A stretch of DNA of 26,068 nt, taken from assembly GCA_018713665.1 (NCBI GenBank), contig DVOI01000045.1, positions 1 through 26,068 on the forward strand, read 5' to 3'. The notes under the pieces are model-generated. The model was given only the letters and a program-made list of their open reading frames with translations, ran no database searches and was not told the origin of the DNA. The DNA comes from Ornithoclostridium faecigallinarum (lineage in GTDB: Bacteria; Bacillota; Clostridia; Christensenellales; UBA3700). The position numbers were made by a program, and so were the translations under genes. Within the stretch, counting starts at the first letter, position 1. Each line of letters opens with the position of its first letter. Positions 1 to 8,545 of the stretch are shown one piece after another.

Positions 1-213
1 ATAAGACTTTACGTCCAATAATACACATTTGACGACGACTTTGACAAAGCCGTTTTGGTCGTCGACATCGACTTCGACGTCGAATATCTCCCCGTCTTTG
101 TCCAATTCGAGCCTGTCGCGGAAGAGTTTGATCTCATCCTCGAATTCGGTGAAAAAGCGCTCCTCATTTGTGCGGAGCGCGACCTTCATCTTCTTCTCTG
201 TAGCTTCGTTCAT
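1..213 (-). CDS. N-terminal fragment of a gene after the MBL hydrolase, possibly HemZ-like
   Basis: This open frame starts at an ATG at 213 and runs off the left edge of the window, giving 71 residues. The start overlaps the stop of the MBL-hydrolase gene as ATGA, so the two are probably translationally coupled. The visible part starts MNEATEKKMKVALRTNEERF and continues with an acidic stretch and alternating beta-like residues. In many Clostridia the gene in this place, after rel, dtd and an MBL hydrolase, is hemZ, an oxygen-independent coproporphyrinogen oxidase-like radical SAM protein whose N-terminus is a poorly conserved extension. The name rests mainly on that position, because the diagnostic radical SAM cysteines lie outside the window. 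It could be an unrelated protein. Confidence 0.6.
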   Translation of the reverse strand, partial: MNEATEKKMKVALRTNEERFFTEFEDEIKLFRDRLELDKDGEIFDVEVDVDDQNGFVKVVVKCVLLDVKSY

Positions 214-845
214 CTCTCGTCACCGTCCGTCGATATGGGGTTGTACATGCGCTCCCTGTCGAGCGAAGTCGCCTGTCCGTGTCCGGGCAGCACCACTCTG
301 TCGCCGTCCAAAGCAAACAGCTTCTCGATCGACTTTTTGAGCGTTTCGAAATCACCTCGATAGCCGTCGCATCTGCCGTAGCTGTCTCTCATCAGAGTGT
401 CGCCTACAAAGAGAGTGTCGCCGAAGTCATAGCACACACCGCCCTCGCTGTGACCGGGCGTCCACAACACGTCGCACTCCCCCACCGACAGCGAAAGCCG
501 CTCGCCGCCCTTCAATCTGACATCGGGCTCGAAGCCTCCCACCGCGTCCATACCGAACTCGGCGGAGAAGTTGAGGTGCGGATTGTCAATCATAACTATA
601 TCCGATTCGTGCATAAAAATTTGGGCGTTTGTCTCTCGCGCGAGGTCGGCTGCTCCGCAGATATGATCGAAGTGCCCGTGCGTGATCAAGATCTCTTTGA
701 GCCTGTATCCCGACGCCTCGAGAGCGCCCGCGATCGCCAGACCTTCCGCGCCGGGGTCGACCGCCGCGGCAGCTTTTGTCTCCTCGTCCGTGAGGATATA
801 ACAATTGGTCCCGACGGGACCGACCACAAGCCTTGCTATCTTCAT
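210..845 (-). CDS. MBL-fold metal-dependent hydrolase (glyoxalase II-like)
   Basis: A 211-residue single-domain metallo-beta-lactamase-fold protein, the usual length for the short glyoxalase II-like group. The metal-binding motif THGHFDH supplies H56, H58, D60 and H61. The other ligands fit H132 in TPGHSEG, D149 in FVGDT and H189 in LPGHG. There is no signal peptide or membrane segment, so it should be cytoplasmic. Relatives hydrolyse thioesters such as S-lactoylglutathione, but many family members in this rel-dtd neighbourhood have no proven substrate, so no specific reaction is assigned. The ATG at 845 follows the dtd stop by one base, and a GGAG about 7 nt upstream lies inside the end of dtd. 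The next gene overlaps its stop, so it belongs to the rel-dtd operon. Confidence 0.9.
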   Translation of the reverse strand: MKIARLVVGPVGTNCYILTDEETKAAAAVDPGAEGLAIAGALEASGYRLKEILITHGHFDHICGAADLARETNAQIFMHESDIVMIDNPHLNFSAEFGMDAVGGFEPDVRLKGGERLSLSVGECDVLWTPGHSEGGVCYDFGDTLFVGDTLMRDSYGRCDGYRGDFETLKKSIEKLFALDGDRVVLPGHGQATSLDRERMYNPISTDGDER

Positions 846-846
846 A

Positions 847-1284
847 TCACTTCTCCACCACCATCGTAACCGGTCCGTCGAGCGACGTGTCGATGTGCAT
901 ATGCTCGCCGAACGCTCCGGGCGCGACCTTGCCGAGGTGCTCTTCGAATCTCTTCAACGCGTGTTCATACAGCGGCTTTGCGACGTCGTAATGCGCCGAA
1001 TGCGAAAAGTCGGGGCGGCGCCCGCTCGCCGGGTTGCCGTAAAGCGTAAAGTTGCTGACGCACATCACCTCACCGCCCACGTCTTTGAGCGAGAGATTGA
1101 GTTTGCCCGCGTCGTCGCGGAAGATACGCATGTTGACGATGCGGTCGACGACATAGTCGACCTTCGAGACGTCGTCGTCATTATTAAAGCCGACGAGCAC
1201 GAGAAATCCCGTGCCTATCGATGAGACGTGCCGCCCGTCCACGGACAGCGACGCATGGTTTACCCTTTGAACTATCGCTCTCAT
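847..1284 (-). CDS. dtd: D-aminoacyl-tRNA deacylase
   Basis: A 145-residue protein that aligns over its whole length with the Dtd family. Dtd frees D-amino acids from mischarged tRNA and works as a homodimer whose active site uses a cross-subunit Gly-cisPro motif. Recognisable features are the start MRAIVQRV, the segment NMRIFRDDAGKLNLSL, a GRRPDF block and the Gly137-Pro138 pair in DGPVT near the C-terminus. Two usually invariant motifs are altered: SQFTL is SNFTL at 77-81, and the Asn before DGPVT is Leu135. The fold and the GP motif are kept, so it is probably active, with possible tuning of specificity. The ATG lies one base after the rel stop (TGATATG) with no clear Shine-Dalgarno sequence, which suggests coupling to rel translation. 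Confidence 0.95.
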   Translation of the reverse strand: MRAIVQRVNHASLSVDGRHVSSIGTGFLVLVGFNNDDDVSKVDYVVDRIVNMRIFRDDAGKLNLSLKDVGGEVMCVSNFTLYGNPASGRRPDFSHSAHYDVAKPLYEHALKRFEEHLGKVAPGAFGEHMHIDTSLDGPVTMVVEK

Positions 1285-1285
1285 A

Positions 1286-3442
1286 TCATTGCGCGGTCCT
1301 GCGGACCGAAGTTACGTCCCTGAGCGCCTCTATCTTGGCGATGAGGTCGTCAAGGTCGTTGATGTTGCCTATCTCGACGCCGACGGAGATGCTCGCCGTT
1401 CCGTTCTTTTCCGACCTTGCGGCGATCGTAGTCATCGTGATCTTCATATTCGCAATCAGCGTCGCGACCTCGACGACAAGCCCCGGTCTGTCGATCGCGG
1501 TTATGCCGAGCGTGGCGACGAAGCGCTTGTTCTCGTTGCGATCGATCGGCCACTCCGCCTCGATCAGCCTTTCGGGTTCGAGATACTTGACATTGGGGCA
1601 GTCGGCGCGATGTATCGTCACGCCGCGGCTGCGCGAGACGTAGCCGATGATCGCGTCGCCCGGAACGGGCGTACAGCAATGCGAAAAGCGAATCTTGAGG
1701 TCTGAATAGCCCTTGACGATGATGCCGGTGTCGCCCTTGCCGCACTTCTTTCCCTGCCTTGTCTTGATCTCGAGCGGATCTTTTTTGTCGACCTTGTTGA
1801 ACTCGAGCAGCTTTTGCATGACCTGCGCGGTCGTCAATTCGCCGTAGCCGACCATCGCGAACACCTCGTCGATGTCGGTGATGTTGTATTTTTGGCAGAC
1901 GTAATCGCGCCATTGCTGGTTTGACGTCAGTTCAGCGGCGGACAAGCCCTTGTGCTTGGCGGCGACGTCGAGCATATCCTTGCCGCGCTTGATGTTGTCC
2001 TCGCGCATCTCCTTCTTGAAGAAGCTCTTGATCTTGCTCTTCGCCGAAGGCGTCTTGACGAATTTGAGCCAATCTCTGGACGGTCCCTTCGAGGTCGAAG
2101 AGGTTATTGCCTCAACGACGTCTCCGTTTTGCAAAATCGTGTCGACGGGGACCATCTTGGAATTGATCTTGATGCCGACGCACTTGTTGCCGACCTGCGA
2201 GTGGACGGCGTACGCGAAGTCTATGCCCGTCGAGCCTGCCGGCAGGTTGAACACGTCGCCCTTGGGGGTGAACACAAACACCTGATCGACATAGAGGTCG
2301 AGCTTGAGCATGTCGAGATATTCTTTGGAGTCGCTGACGTCGTTTTGCAGCTCCATCACGCTGCGAATCCACGCGAGTTTGTTCTCGTCGAGCGTGGTCG
2401 GTTCGCCGCCGGTCAAGCCCTGTTTGTACTTCCAATGCGCGGCGATACCGTACTCGGCGACGCGGTGCATCTCGTGCGTGCGGATCTGGATCTCGAACGG
2501 CGAACCGTAGCTTGACAGCACCGTCGTGTGCAGCGATTGATACATGTTCGTCTTGGGGACGGAGATGTAGTCCTTGAATCTGCCGGGGAGCGGCTTCCAC
2601 ATCGTGTGAATCGCGCCGAGCACCGCATAGCAGTCGCGGACGGTGTCGACGATGATGCGCACCGCGGTGAGATCGTATATCTCCTCAAAGCTCTTGCCCT
2701 TTTGCATCTTGCGCCAAATGCTGTAAAAGTGCTTGGGTCTGCCGTTGATGTCGCCCTTTATGCCCAGTTCGTCGAGCATCTTGCGCAGGTCTGCGGAGAT
2801 TGCGTCGACAACCTTTTGCCTCTCGCCGCGCGTGGACGCGACCTTTTCGGCAATCATATAGTAGTCTTCGGGGTGAAGATAGCGCAAACACAAATCCTCG
2901 AGTTCGCCCTTGAGCCCGGCGATACCAAGTCTCGCCGCAATCGGCGCGTAGATGTCAAGGGTCTCCGTCGCGATGCGCTTTTGGTCAGCCTCGTTGCGGA
3001 AGGACAGCGTGCGCATGTTGTGCAGCCTGTCCGCAAGCTTGATGATGACGACGCGGATATCGTTGCTCATCGCAAGGAACATTCGCCTAAGATACTCCGC
3101 CTGCTGATCTTCGCGGCTCTTGAAGTTGAGCTTGTTGAGCTTGGTCACGCCCTCGACGAGCAAGACGACGGAGTGTCCGAATTCCTGATCGAGTTCCTCT
3201 TCGGTGACGGGCGTGTCCTCGATTACGTCATGCAAAAGCGCGGCTATGACCGTATCCGTGTCAAGCCCGAGATCGACGAGAATCTCGGCGACGGCTATCG
3301 GGTGAACGATATAATCGTCGCCCGACTTGCGCTTTTGCCCCTCGTGCGCGCGCTTAGCGAAGTAGTACGCCCGCGTTATGCGGTCGTAGTTCTGTTCGCT
3401 GAAAGCTGCTTGAATCTTGGAGAGGAACTTTTCGTCATCCAT
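1286..3442 (-). CDS. relA: Bifunctional (p)ppGpp synthetase/hydrolase Rel
   Basis: A 718-residue long RSH protein that makes and degrades the stringent-response alarmone (p)ppGpp. The N-terminal HD hydrolase domain is intact, with HDVIEDT at about 71-77. The synthetase domain carries RFKD at about 288-291, the signature of bifunctional Rel, where monofunctional RelA has an acidic version. It continues with a TGS domain (about 380-440), a zinc-finger region with HCCTPVPGD, and a C-terminal ACT domain, so it can sense ribosomes. The start at 3442 (MDDEKFLS) is preferred over an in-frame ATG at 3466, because it overlaps the recJ end by 8 nt rather than 32 and has a purine-rich AAGGGCGGG upstream. 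The apt gene, often found between recJ and rel in Firmicutes, is absent. Confidence 0.96.
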   Translation of the reverse strand: MDDEKFLSKIQAAFSEQNYDRITRAYYFAKRAHEGQKRKSGDDYIVHPIAVAEILVDLGLDTDTVIAALLHDVIEDTPVTEEELDQEFGHSVVLLVEGVTKLNKLNFKSREDQQAEYLRRMFLAMSNDIRVVIIKLADRLHNMRTLSFRNEADQKRIATETLDIYAPIAARLGIAGLKGELEDLCLRYLHPEDYYMIAEKVASTRGERQKVVDAISADLRKMLDELGIKGDINGRPKHFYSIWRKMQKGKSFEEIYDLTAVRIIVDTVRDCYAVLGAIHTMWKPLPGRFKDYISVPKTNMYQSLHTTVLSSYGSPFEIQIRTHEMHRVAEYGIAAHWKYKQGLTGGEPTTLDENKLAWIRSVMELQNDVSDSKEYLDMLKLDLYVDQVFVFTPKGDVFNLPAGSTGIDFAYAVHSQVGNKCVGIKINSKMVPVDTILQNGDVVEAITSSTSKGPSRDWLKFVKTPSAKSKIKSFFKKEMREDNIKRGKDMLDVAAKHKGLSAAELTSNQQWRDYVCQKYNITDIDEVFAMVGYGELTTAQVMQKLLEFNKVDKKDPLEIKTRQGKKCGKGDTGIIVKGYSDLKIRFSHCCTPVPGDAIIGYVSRSRGVTIHRADCPNVKYLEPERLIEAEWPIDRNENKRFVATLGITAIDRPGLVVEVATLIANMKITMTTIAARSEKNGTASISVGVEIGNINDLDDLIAKIEALRDVTSVRRTAQ

Positions 3443-5699
3443 TTTTGCCCGCCCTTGCAAGCGCACGGTAGAGCGCGCTCGCGTCCAAAGAGGTCTTTTC
3501 GACCTTCACACATTCTATTTTAGCACCAATTCGCAAAAATTTCAATGCCCAAAATGTATAAAAACATATCTCGAACGCAGTCTCGTCGACGCCGCAAGCG
3601 CCCTCGATTGACGAAAAGAGATCTGACGGAGTCTTGAACACACCCGAAAAACAAGCGGAACGAATCGCCTTGTACACCTCGGCAAACTTCGACGCGCTCG
3701 GCATATGCGCGGCTATTTCGTATGCAAACGCTCGATTGCCCGCGCTAAACAGCGTCGCGCTCGGTGTCAGCGCCGCCGCGGTCGCGCTCAACAGCGGCTC
3801 GTCCAAATAGACGGCCTTGCGATAGTACGGCAGCGGCTTGCGCGGACAGATGACGACCGCGTCCTCGGGCATATATGTCGGCGGCTCGCCGAAGTACGCC
3901 GTCAAGCCGCGTTCTCTTGCAAATTCCTCGCCTTTTTGCGGATCGAAAGCGATATACACCGTCCCTATCCCCGTAGCGTCAATCTCGCCGTCCCACTTTA
4001 CGAATGCCGCGTCGTCCTTCCCGTCGTCGTGCGCGGAGCGGCGCAACAGATATGACATGCACTCCGTCCGCGACGGCATTTCGCGCGGAAGCACCTTGCG
4101 GACAATCGCCTCGGCGCGCTTGATGTTGTTGAATTCGCTCGTCTGAATGTCGACGACAAGACGCTTGGACGCGGCGGAATTGAGATAGCCCAAATCGTCG
4201 GCGGCGAAGAAGTCGAGCGTCTCCATGCCGTGCAATTTACCTTTGAGATGGGAGCCGTCGCCGATGGGGACAAAACCGCCCTCTTTGCAGTCGATAGCGA
4301 ACACCGGCGCCGGATTTCCCTCTCCGAACGGCGCGAGCATATCTATCTGCTCGGCGATTGCCGGGGTGACGCTGCCCTCAATGACCGCGTCGACGTCGTC
4401 GCGGACGGCGAACGCCTCTTTACCGTACTTTGACGCGGCATATTCGTTGATTGCGATGCGGAACGACCGAAGGTCTTCCTCCTTCATCGAAAGACCGCAC
4501 GCGGCGGCATGTCCGCCGAAGCCTTCGAGCCAGCGCGAGCACGCGCGCACGCAGTCGAGTATATCGACGCCCGGTATGCTCCGTCCCGACCCCTTGAGCT
4601 TGCCGCCCGAACGGGTGAGCAATATCGTCGGACGATTGAACTTGCCCACTATGCGCGCCGCGGCTATCCCGAGCACACCCTCGTCCCAAAGTCCGTATTC
4701 CACGATGACGTTTGCCTGCGAAAAGTCGTACTTTTTGAGTTTGTCCAGACAGTCGTCGGTGAGGTCGTCGGTCAGTTGCTGACGATAGGCGTTCGCCGCC
4801 TCTATCTCCTTGACCAATTCTCCGAGCAAGAACGAGTCCGTCTCGGTGAACAGTTCAATGACGTCGCGTGCGTTTTTCACCCTGCCCATCGCGTTGATAC
4901 GCGGCGCGAGGCGGAAGGCGATGTCGTATGAGCCGACCTTGCCCTTGATGCAATTTTCGGCGAGCATGGTCAGTCCTTTGCGATAGCGCGCATTGATGAG
5001 AATGAGCCCGTAATAGGCAATCACGCGGTTGTCCCCGACGAGCGGAACGACGTCGGCGACCGTCGCGAGCGCGGCGAGATCGTAATACTTTTTGCTCGCC
5101 TGCAAGCCGCTCATCCTCTCGACGAGCCGCAGCGCGACGCCTGCGCCGCAAAGCGGCTTGAACGCGTCCTCGCGCTGCGTGAGATGGGGATTGAATACGG
5201 GACAATCGGGCAGTCTTTCGCCCGGCTGATGGTGGTCGGTGATCAACACCTCAAAGCCGAGTTCGTCCTGCGCATACTCGACCTCGTCGACCGCGGTGAT
5301 GCCGCAGTCCACGCTGATCAAAAGATGCGCGTCGCTCTCGTCCGCAACCTTTTCGAGCGCGGATTTGGTGATGCCATAGCCGTCCTCGCGGCGGTCGGGA
5401 ATGAAAAATTCGACGTCCGCGCCTCTCGACTTGAGATAGAGCAAAAGTATGGACGTGGCGCAAATGCCGTCGCAGTCGTAGTCGCCGAAGATGACGATTC
5501 CCTCCCCCTCTGCGATTGCGCGCTCCAGCCTGTCGGCGATTTCATCAATGCCGTCATATCTATCGGGCGGCGTAAGAGCGTCCGGCGACGGGTGCAAAAA
5601 CGTGCGTGCGGACGCCTCGTCGCATATCCCTCTCTTGATGAGAAGCCCTGCGACGAGCGGATGTATATTCAGTTGTCTTGCGAGCGAAGTAGCGTCCAT
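3435..5699 (-). CDS. recJ: Single-stranded-DNA-specific exonuclease RecJ
   Basis: A 754-residue DHH-family 5'-to-3' single-strand exonuclease used in recombination and repair. It is close to the usual length of Firmicutes RecJ. Catalytic motifs are present in order: GDYDCDG (72-78), SVDCG (129-133), DHH (155-157), a RINAMGR motif in the middle, and GGHAAACG in the DHHA1 region. A C-terminal region of about 180 residues follows, as in other Bacillota RecJ proteins. The start MDATSLARQ fits the family N-terminus, and the frame upstream of it is only read-through. There is no Shine-Dalgarno sequence before this ATG; instead a terminator-like hairpin ends 8 nt upstream. The last codons overlap the start of rel by 8 nt. 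Confidence 0.96.
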   Translation of the reverse strand: MDATSLARQLNIHPLVAGLLIKRGICDEASARTFLHPSPDALTPPDRYDGIDEIADRLERAIAEGEGIVIFGDYDCDGICATSILLLYLKSRGADVEFFIPDRREDGYGITKSALEKVADESDAHLLISVDCGITAVDEVEYAQDELGFEVLITDHHQPGERLPDCPVFNPHLTQREDAFKPLCGAGVALRLVERMSGLQASKKYYDLAALATVADVVPLVGDNRVIAYYGLILINARYRKGLTMLAENCIKGKVGSYDIAFRLAPRINAMGRVKNARDVIELFTETDSFLLGELVKEIEAANAYRQQLTDDLTDDCLDKLKKYDFSQANVIVEYGLWDEGVLGIAAARIVGKFNRPTILLTRSGGKLKGSGRSIPGVDILDCVRACSRWLEGFGGHAAACGLSMKEEDLRSFRIAINEYAASKYGKEAFAVRDDVDAVIEGSVTPAIAEQIDMLAPFGEGNPAPVFAIDCKEGGFVPIGDGSHLKGKLHGMETLDFFAADDLGYLNSAASKRLVVDIQTSEFNNIKRAEAIVRKVLPREMPSRTECMSYLLRRSAHDDGKDDAAFVKWDGEIDATGIGTVYIAFDPQKGEEFARERGLTAYFGEPPTYMPEDAVVICPRKPLPYYRKAVYLDEPLLSATAAALTPSATLFSAGNRAFAYEIAAHMPSASKFAEVYKAIRSACFSGVFKTPSDLFSSIEGACGVDETAFEICFYTFWALKFLRIGAKIECVKVEKTSLDASALYRALARAGKNG

Positions 5700-5729
5700 A
5701 AAAGCAAAAGGGCTGCTTGAGCAGCCCTT
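5700..5729 (-). terminator. Intrinsic-terminator-like hairpin between secF and recJ
   Basis: On the minus strand a 9-bp stem AAGGGCTGC / GCAGCCCTT with the tetraloop TCAA is followed by TTTTGCTTTT and then directly by the recJ ATG. Stem, small loop and interrupted U-tract fit a Rho-independent terminator that would end secDF transcription. Because it sits where the recJ ribosome-binding site should be, it may also limit recJ expression or be bypassed by read-through. Confidence 0.75.
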
Positions 5730-5737
5730 GTTTGATG

Positions 5738-6862
5738 TCAGCCTTTTTGGGCTTGAGATTTTTGACCGACAAATGTGCCGGAAGCACGTTTCTTTGCCTT
5801 GCGCTTGTCGGAAGCGTTCTTCATCAACGCGTACAACGCCGGCGAGATGAACACGGACGAATAGAAGCCCGCGAACAAACCGAAAATGACCGGCAGAGCG
5901 AATTCTCTTACCGACGCCGCGCCGAGAATCGCAAAAATGACGATTGCAAACAGCGTGGTGACCGTCGTATTGACGCAGCGAGTCATCGTCTGCTTGAGCG
6001 AAGCGTCGCAGATCTTGAAGTTGTCGAGAGCGGTGTTGGGCTTGAGTTTGAGTTCCGCCTTGTTGTTCTCTCTGACGCGGTCGAAGATGACGATCGTGTT
6101 GTTGATCGAATATGCGACAATCGTGATCATAGCCGCGATGAACGAGCTGTTGACCTGAATGCGGAACATGATTGTGAACGCGAGCATGATTGCGACGTCG
6201 TGGCAGAGCGCGATGACCGCGGCGATACCGCTCCACAACTCGAATCTGATGACGACATAGACGAGGATGAGTGCGAGCGAGATGACGAGCGCGAGAATCG
6301 CGGACTTGACCATCTCTTGGCTCGCGGTCGCGCCGATGTTGGACATCGTGACCATAGAGGCGTTGTCCTCGGTGACCTCATAGATCTCCTCGAGGCGAGC
6401 CTCAATCAATTCGTTGCGAAGGTTGGTAAAGGTGTTGTCGGGATCGTAAGTGGACGAGATGTTGTCGTACTTGACGATGATTGACATGTTCGCGCCGCTG
6501 TCCGACCTCTGGCTGTAGCTGATGTCCGCCTTGACTGCGTCGATGTCGATTGTGACGCCGTATTCGGAAGCCGCGGTATCGACGACCTGCGCGGCGATAT
6601 CGTCGTCATGCAGCACTTCGGTAATCTTCTCAAGCTCGGCGTTGAAGCCGTCGGCGGAAGCGATTTTGTCCTCACCGAGCACAACGGTGACAATGGAACC
6701 GCCGGCAAAGTCCGTGCCGATGTTCATGCCCGAATTGATATCCTTGTCCGCAATCGCGAAACCCGCGAAAACTATAATCGCCGCAAGGATGATCACCGCC
6801 GGGACCACGAACCAAATTTTGTACATCTTGGCGATGTTTTTATTGGTCATTCTGATCTTCAT
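5738..6862 (-). CDS. secF: Protein translocase subunit SecF
   Basis: A 374-residue RND-type membrane protein that works with SecD to drive late steps of Sec-dependent export using the proton or sodium gradient. TM1 is near residues 16-38, followed by the family motif GTDFAGGS and an extracytoplasmic domain. Five more hydrophobic segments follow in the C-terminal half, including one with FALPVIFGLFAGFYSS. The extracytoplasmic domain is larger than in E. coli SecF (323 residues). The C-terminal tail after the last helix is short and basic (DKRKAKKR). The ATG at 6862 overlaps the secD stop as ATGA, with a purine-rich GGGAGGGG about 7 nt upstream. A second ATG four codons on is less well placed. 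Confidence 0.96.
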   Translation of the reverse strand: MKIRMTNKNIAKMYKIWFVVPAVIILAAIIVFAGFAIADKDINSGMNIGTDFAGGSIVTVVLGEDKIASADGFNAELEKITEVLHDDDIAAQVVDTAASEYGVTIDIDAVKADISYSQRSDSGANMSIIVKYDNISSTYDPDNTFTNLRNELIEARLEEIYEVTEDNASMVTMSNIGATASQEMVKSAILALVISLALILVYVVIRFELWSGIAAVIALCHDVAIMLAFTIMFRIQVNSSFIAAMITIVAYSINNTIVIFDRVRENNKAELKLKPNTALDNFKICDASLKQTMTRCVNTTVTTLFAIVIFAILGAASVREFALPVIFGLFAGFYSSVFISPALYALMKNASDKRKAKKRASGTFVGQKSQAQKG

Positions 6863-8391
6863 CTGCGTGCCCCTCCCTTGTTGCGTCTCGACTTGTTCTT
6901 GCGCTGTCTGTTGTGGTTGCCGTTCTTGTGAGCGGAAGGCTTGGAGGTCAAATCGATGCCGTGTTCGACGGCCTCTTCCTGCGCCTCATACACCTCGTCC
7001 GCGTCGGGACCGACCGGGAGCGGAATCGCCTTCGCCTCCTCCGCGTCGATTGCCTCTTGAGCGCTCTCCGCCTCCTCAATCGCTTCGAAGCCGTATTCGT
7101 CGGCGTCTCTCTTCCTCAGCATATAGAACTTCGCGTGTCTCTCGTCGTGGAAAGTCATGATGCTCTTGAGCAACACCCTCGTGACGACAAGAGAACTGAA
7201 CAGCGACAGCACGATACCGATGAGAAGCGTGATGCCGAAGCCTCTGATTGTGGACGTACCGACAATCATGAGCACAATTGCGCCGATGATGGTCGTGACG
7301 TTGCCGTCGATGATTGCGCCGAGCGAACGCTTGAAGCCGTTACCGGTCGCGTTCGTCATATTCTTGCCGCTGCCGTACTCTTCCTTGATGCGCTCGAAGA
7401 TGATGACGTTCGCGTCGACCGCCATACCGATACTGAGCAGCACGCCTGCGATGCCTGCCAAGGTGAGCTGTACCCACGGGAAGACCGCAAGGAAGAAGAC
7501 ATAGGTGCAAGCGTAGTAGATGAGCGCCATGCTTGCGGCAACACCCATCAGCCCGTAGAACGCGCACATATAGATGATGATGAGCGCGAGACCGATAAGA
7601 CCTGCGATGATGCCCGCCCTCAATGCGGAATCGCCGAGCGTCGCGCTGATCGTATTGGAATTGGTCATATTGAGGTCGAGGGGGAAGCTGCCCGCCTGAA
7701 TCTGCACCGCGAGGTCGTACGCCTCGTCATAGGTGAAGTCGCCCTCGATTGTACAGGTGCCGCCGCTGATTGCCTCGTTGACGTTGGGCGCCATGAGCAA
7801 TTCGCCGTTGACGTAGATGCCGAGCTGTTTGCCGACAAGGTCCGCGGTGATGTCCGCAAACTTCTCGGCGCCCTCGCTCGTAAACTCGAGCGCGACGAGG
7901 TATGCGCCCTCGTTGTAGACGACGCCGGCTTTTGCAACCTCTTCGCCGGTCATCAACGTCTCGTTGACGGTGTCTTCGCTCGTATATTCCTTGAACTCGA
8001 GAGAAGACGGCCTGCCGACGAGGTCGAAGATCCTCTCGGGATCGTCGATGTCGGGAACTTCAACTCTGATTGTGCTGCCGTAGCTGCTGACCTGCGCCTC
8101 GGTGTAGCCCTTTCCGAACAAAAGGTCCTCCAAGCTGCGGCGCGTGCCCTCTATCGCGGCGTTGAATTCTTCGTCTGTCATATCCTCGGGCTGCTCGGCG
8201 GTATATTCGGCATAGGCGCCGCCGCTGAGGTCGAGACCGAGCTTGATCAACTTGGGATACGCGACATAGTTGCGTATGCCGAGCTGACCGTCATCAAGGC
8301 TGACGAACGCGAACACGCAACCGAGTACCACCACAATCGAGAAGATTGTGAGTACCGCAATCGACAGTGCCCGTGATTTCTTGTTAGTCAC
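6859..8391 (-). CDS. secD: Protein translocase subunit SecD
   Basis: A 510-residue SecD, partner of SecF in the export motor. The GTG at 8391 is chosen because an ideal AGGAGG lies 8 nt upstream and a near-consensus promoter sits just before it; a longer frame from a TTG at 8517 would begin upstream of that promoter. TM1 lies at about residues 7-28 and is followed by the motif GLDLSGG, the P1 extracytoplasmic domain, and five further helices in the C-terminal half. The part after the last helix is unusual: about 85 residues, first acidic and Ala/Glu-rich, then a 22-residue end with 10 Lys/Arg and no acidic residue. No yajC is next to it. Confidence 0.95.
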   Translation of the reverse strand: MTNKKSRALSIAVLTIFSIVVVLGCVFAFVSLDDGQLGIRNYVAYPKLIKLGLDLSGGAYAEYTAEQPEDMTDEEFNAAIEGTRRSLEDLLFGKGYTEAQVSSYGSTIRVEVPDIDDPERIFDLVGRPSSLEFKEYTSEDTVNETLMTGEEVAKAGVVYNEGAYLVALEFTSEGAEKFADITADLVGKQLGIYVNGELLMAPNVNEAISGGTCTIEGDFTYDEAYDLAVQIQAGSFPLDLNMTNSNTISATLGDSALRAGIIAGLIGLALIIIYMCAFYGLMGVAASMALIYYACTYVFFLAVFPWVQLTLAGIAGVLLSIGMAVDANVIIFERIKEEYGSGKNMTNATGNGFKRSLGAIIDGNVTTIIGAIVLMIVGTSTIRGFGITLLIGIVLSLFSSLVVTRVLLKSIMTFHDERHAKFYMLRKRDADEYGFEAIEEAESAQEAIDAEEAKAIPLPVGPDADEVYEAQEEAVEHGIDLTSKPSAHKNGNHNRQRKNKSRRNKGGARR

Positions 8392-8399
8392 TTTTTGTG

Positions 8400-8405
8400 C
8401 CTCCT
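8400..8405 (-). promoter_or_regulatory. Strong Shine-Dalgarno site fixing the secD GTG start
   Basis: The minus strand reads AGGAGG, 8 nt before the GTG at 8391. This is the strongest ribosome-binding site near this gene and decides in favour of the GTG start. Confidence 0.85.
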
Positions 8406-8424
8406 GCTTTGTCCTGCTTTTCTT

Positions 8425-8453
8425 ATTATATATATATAATAATAATAAGTCAA
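8425..8453 (-). promoter_or_regulatory. Sigma-A-type promoter for secD-secF
   Basis: On the minus strand TTGACT (8448-8453) and TATAAT (8425-8430) are separated by exactly 17 nt of pure A/T. This is one mismatch from consensus. It predicts a transcript starting near 8418 with a leader of about 27 nt that contains the AGGAGG. It separates the secDF-recJ-rel block from the recR block. Confidence 0.85.
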
Positions 8454-8545
8454 ACAAAATTTTGACGGACGGCGCGATTTTTCTTTCAAAAAACCGCACA
8501 ATCCGTACTTTTGTCAAATTTCAGTGAAAACCATGTCCCAAAAGC

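Noticed and set aside
5700..6236. Upstream extension of the recJ frame into secF
   Set aside because: The added residues are the wrong frame of secF and match no RecJ N-terminus; the terminator hairpin lies between.
8392..8517. Longer SecD starting at a TTG at 8517
   Set aside because: The segment includes the promoter itself, so the transcript would start after the supposed start codon, and the GTG at 8391 has a much better ribosome-binding site.
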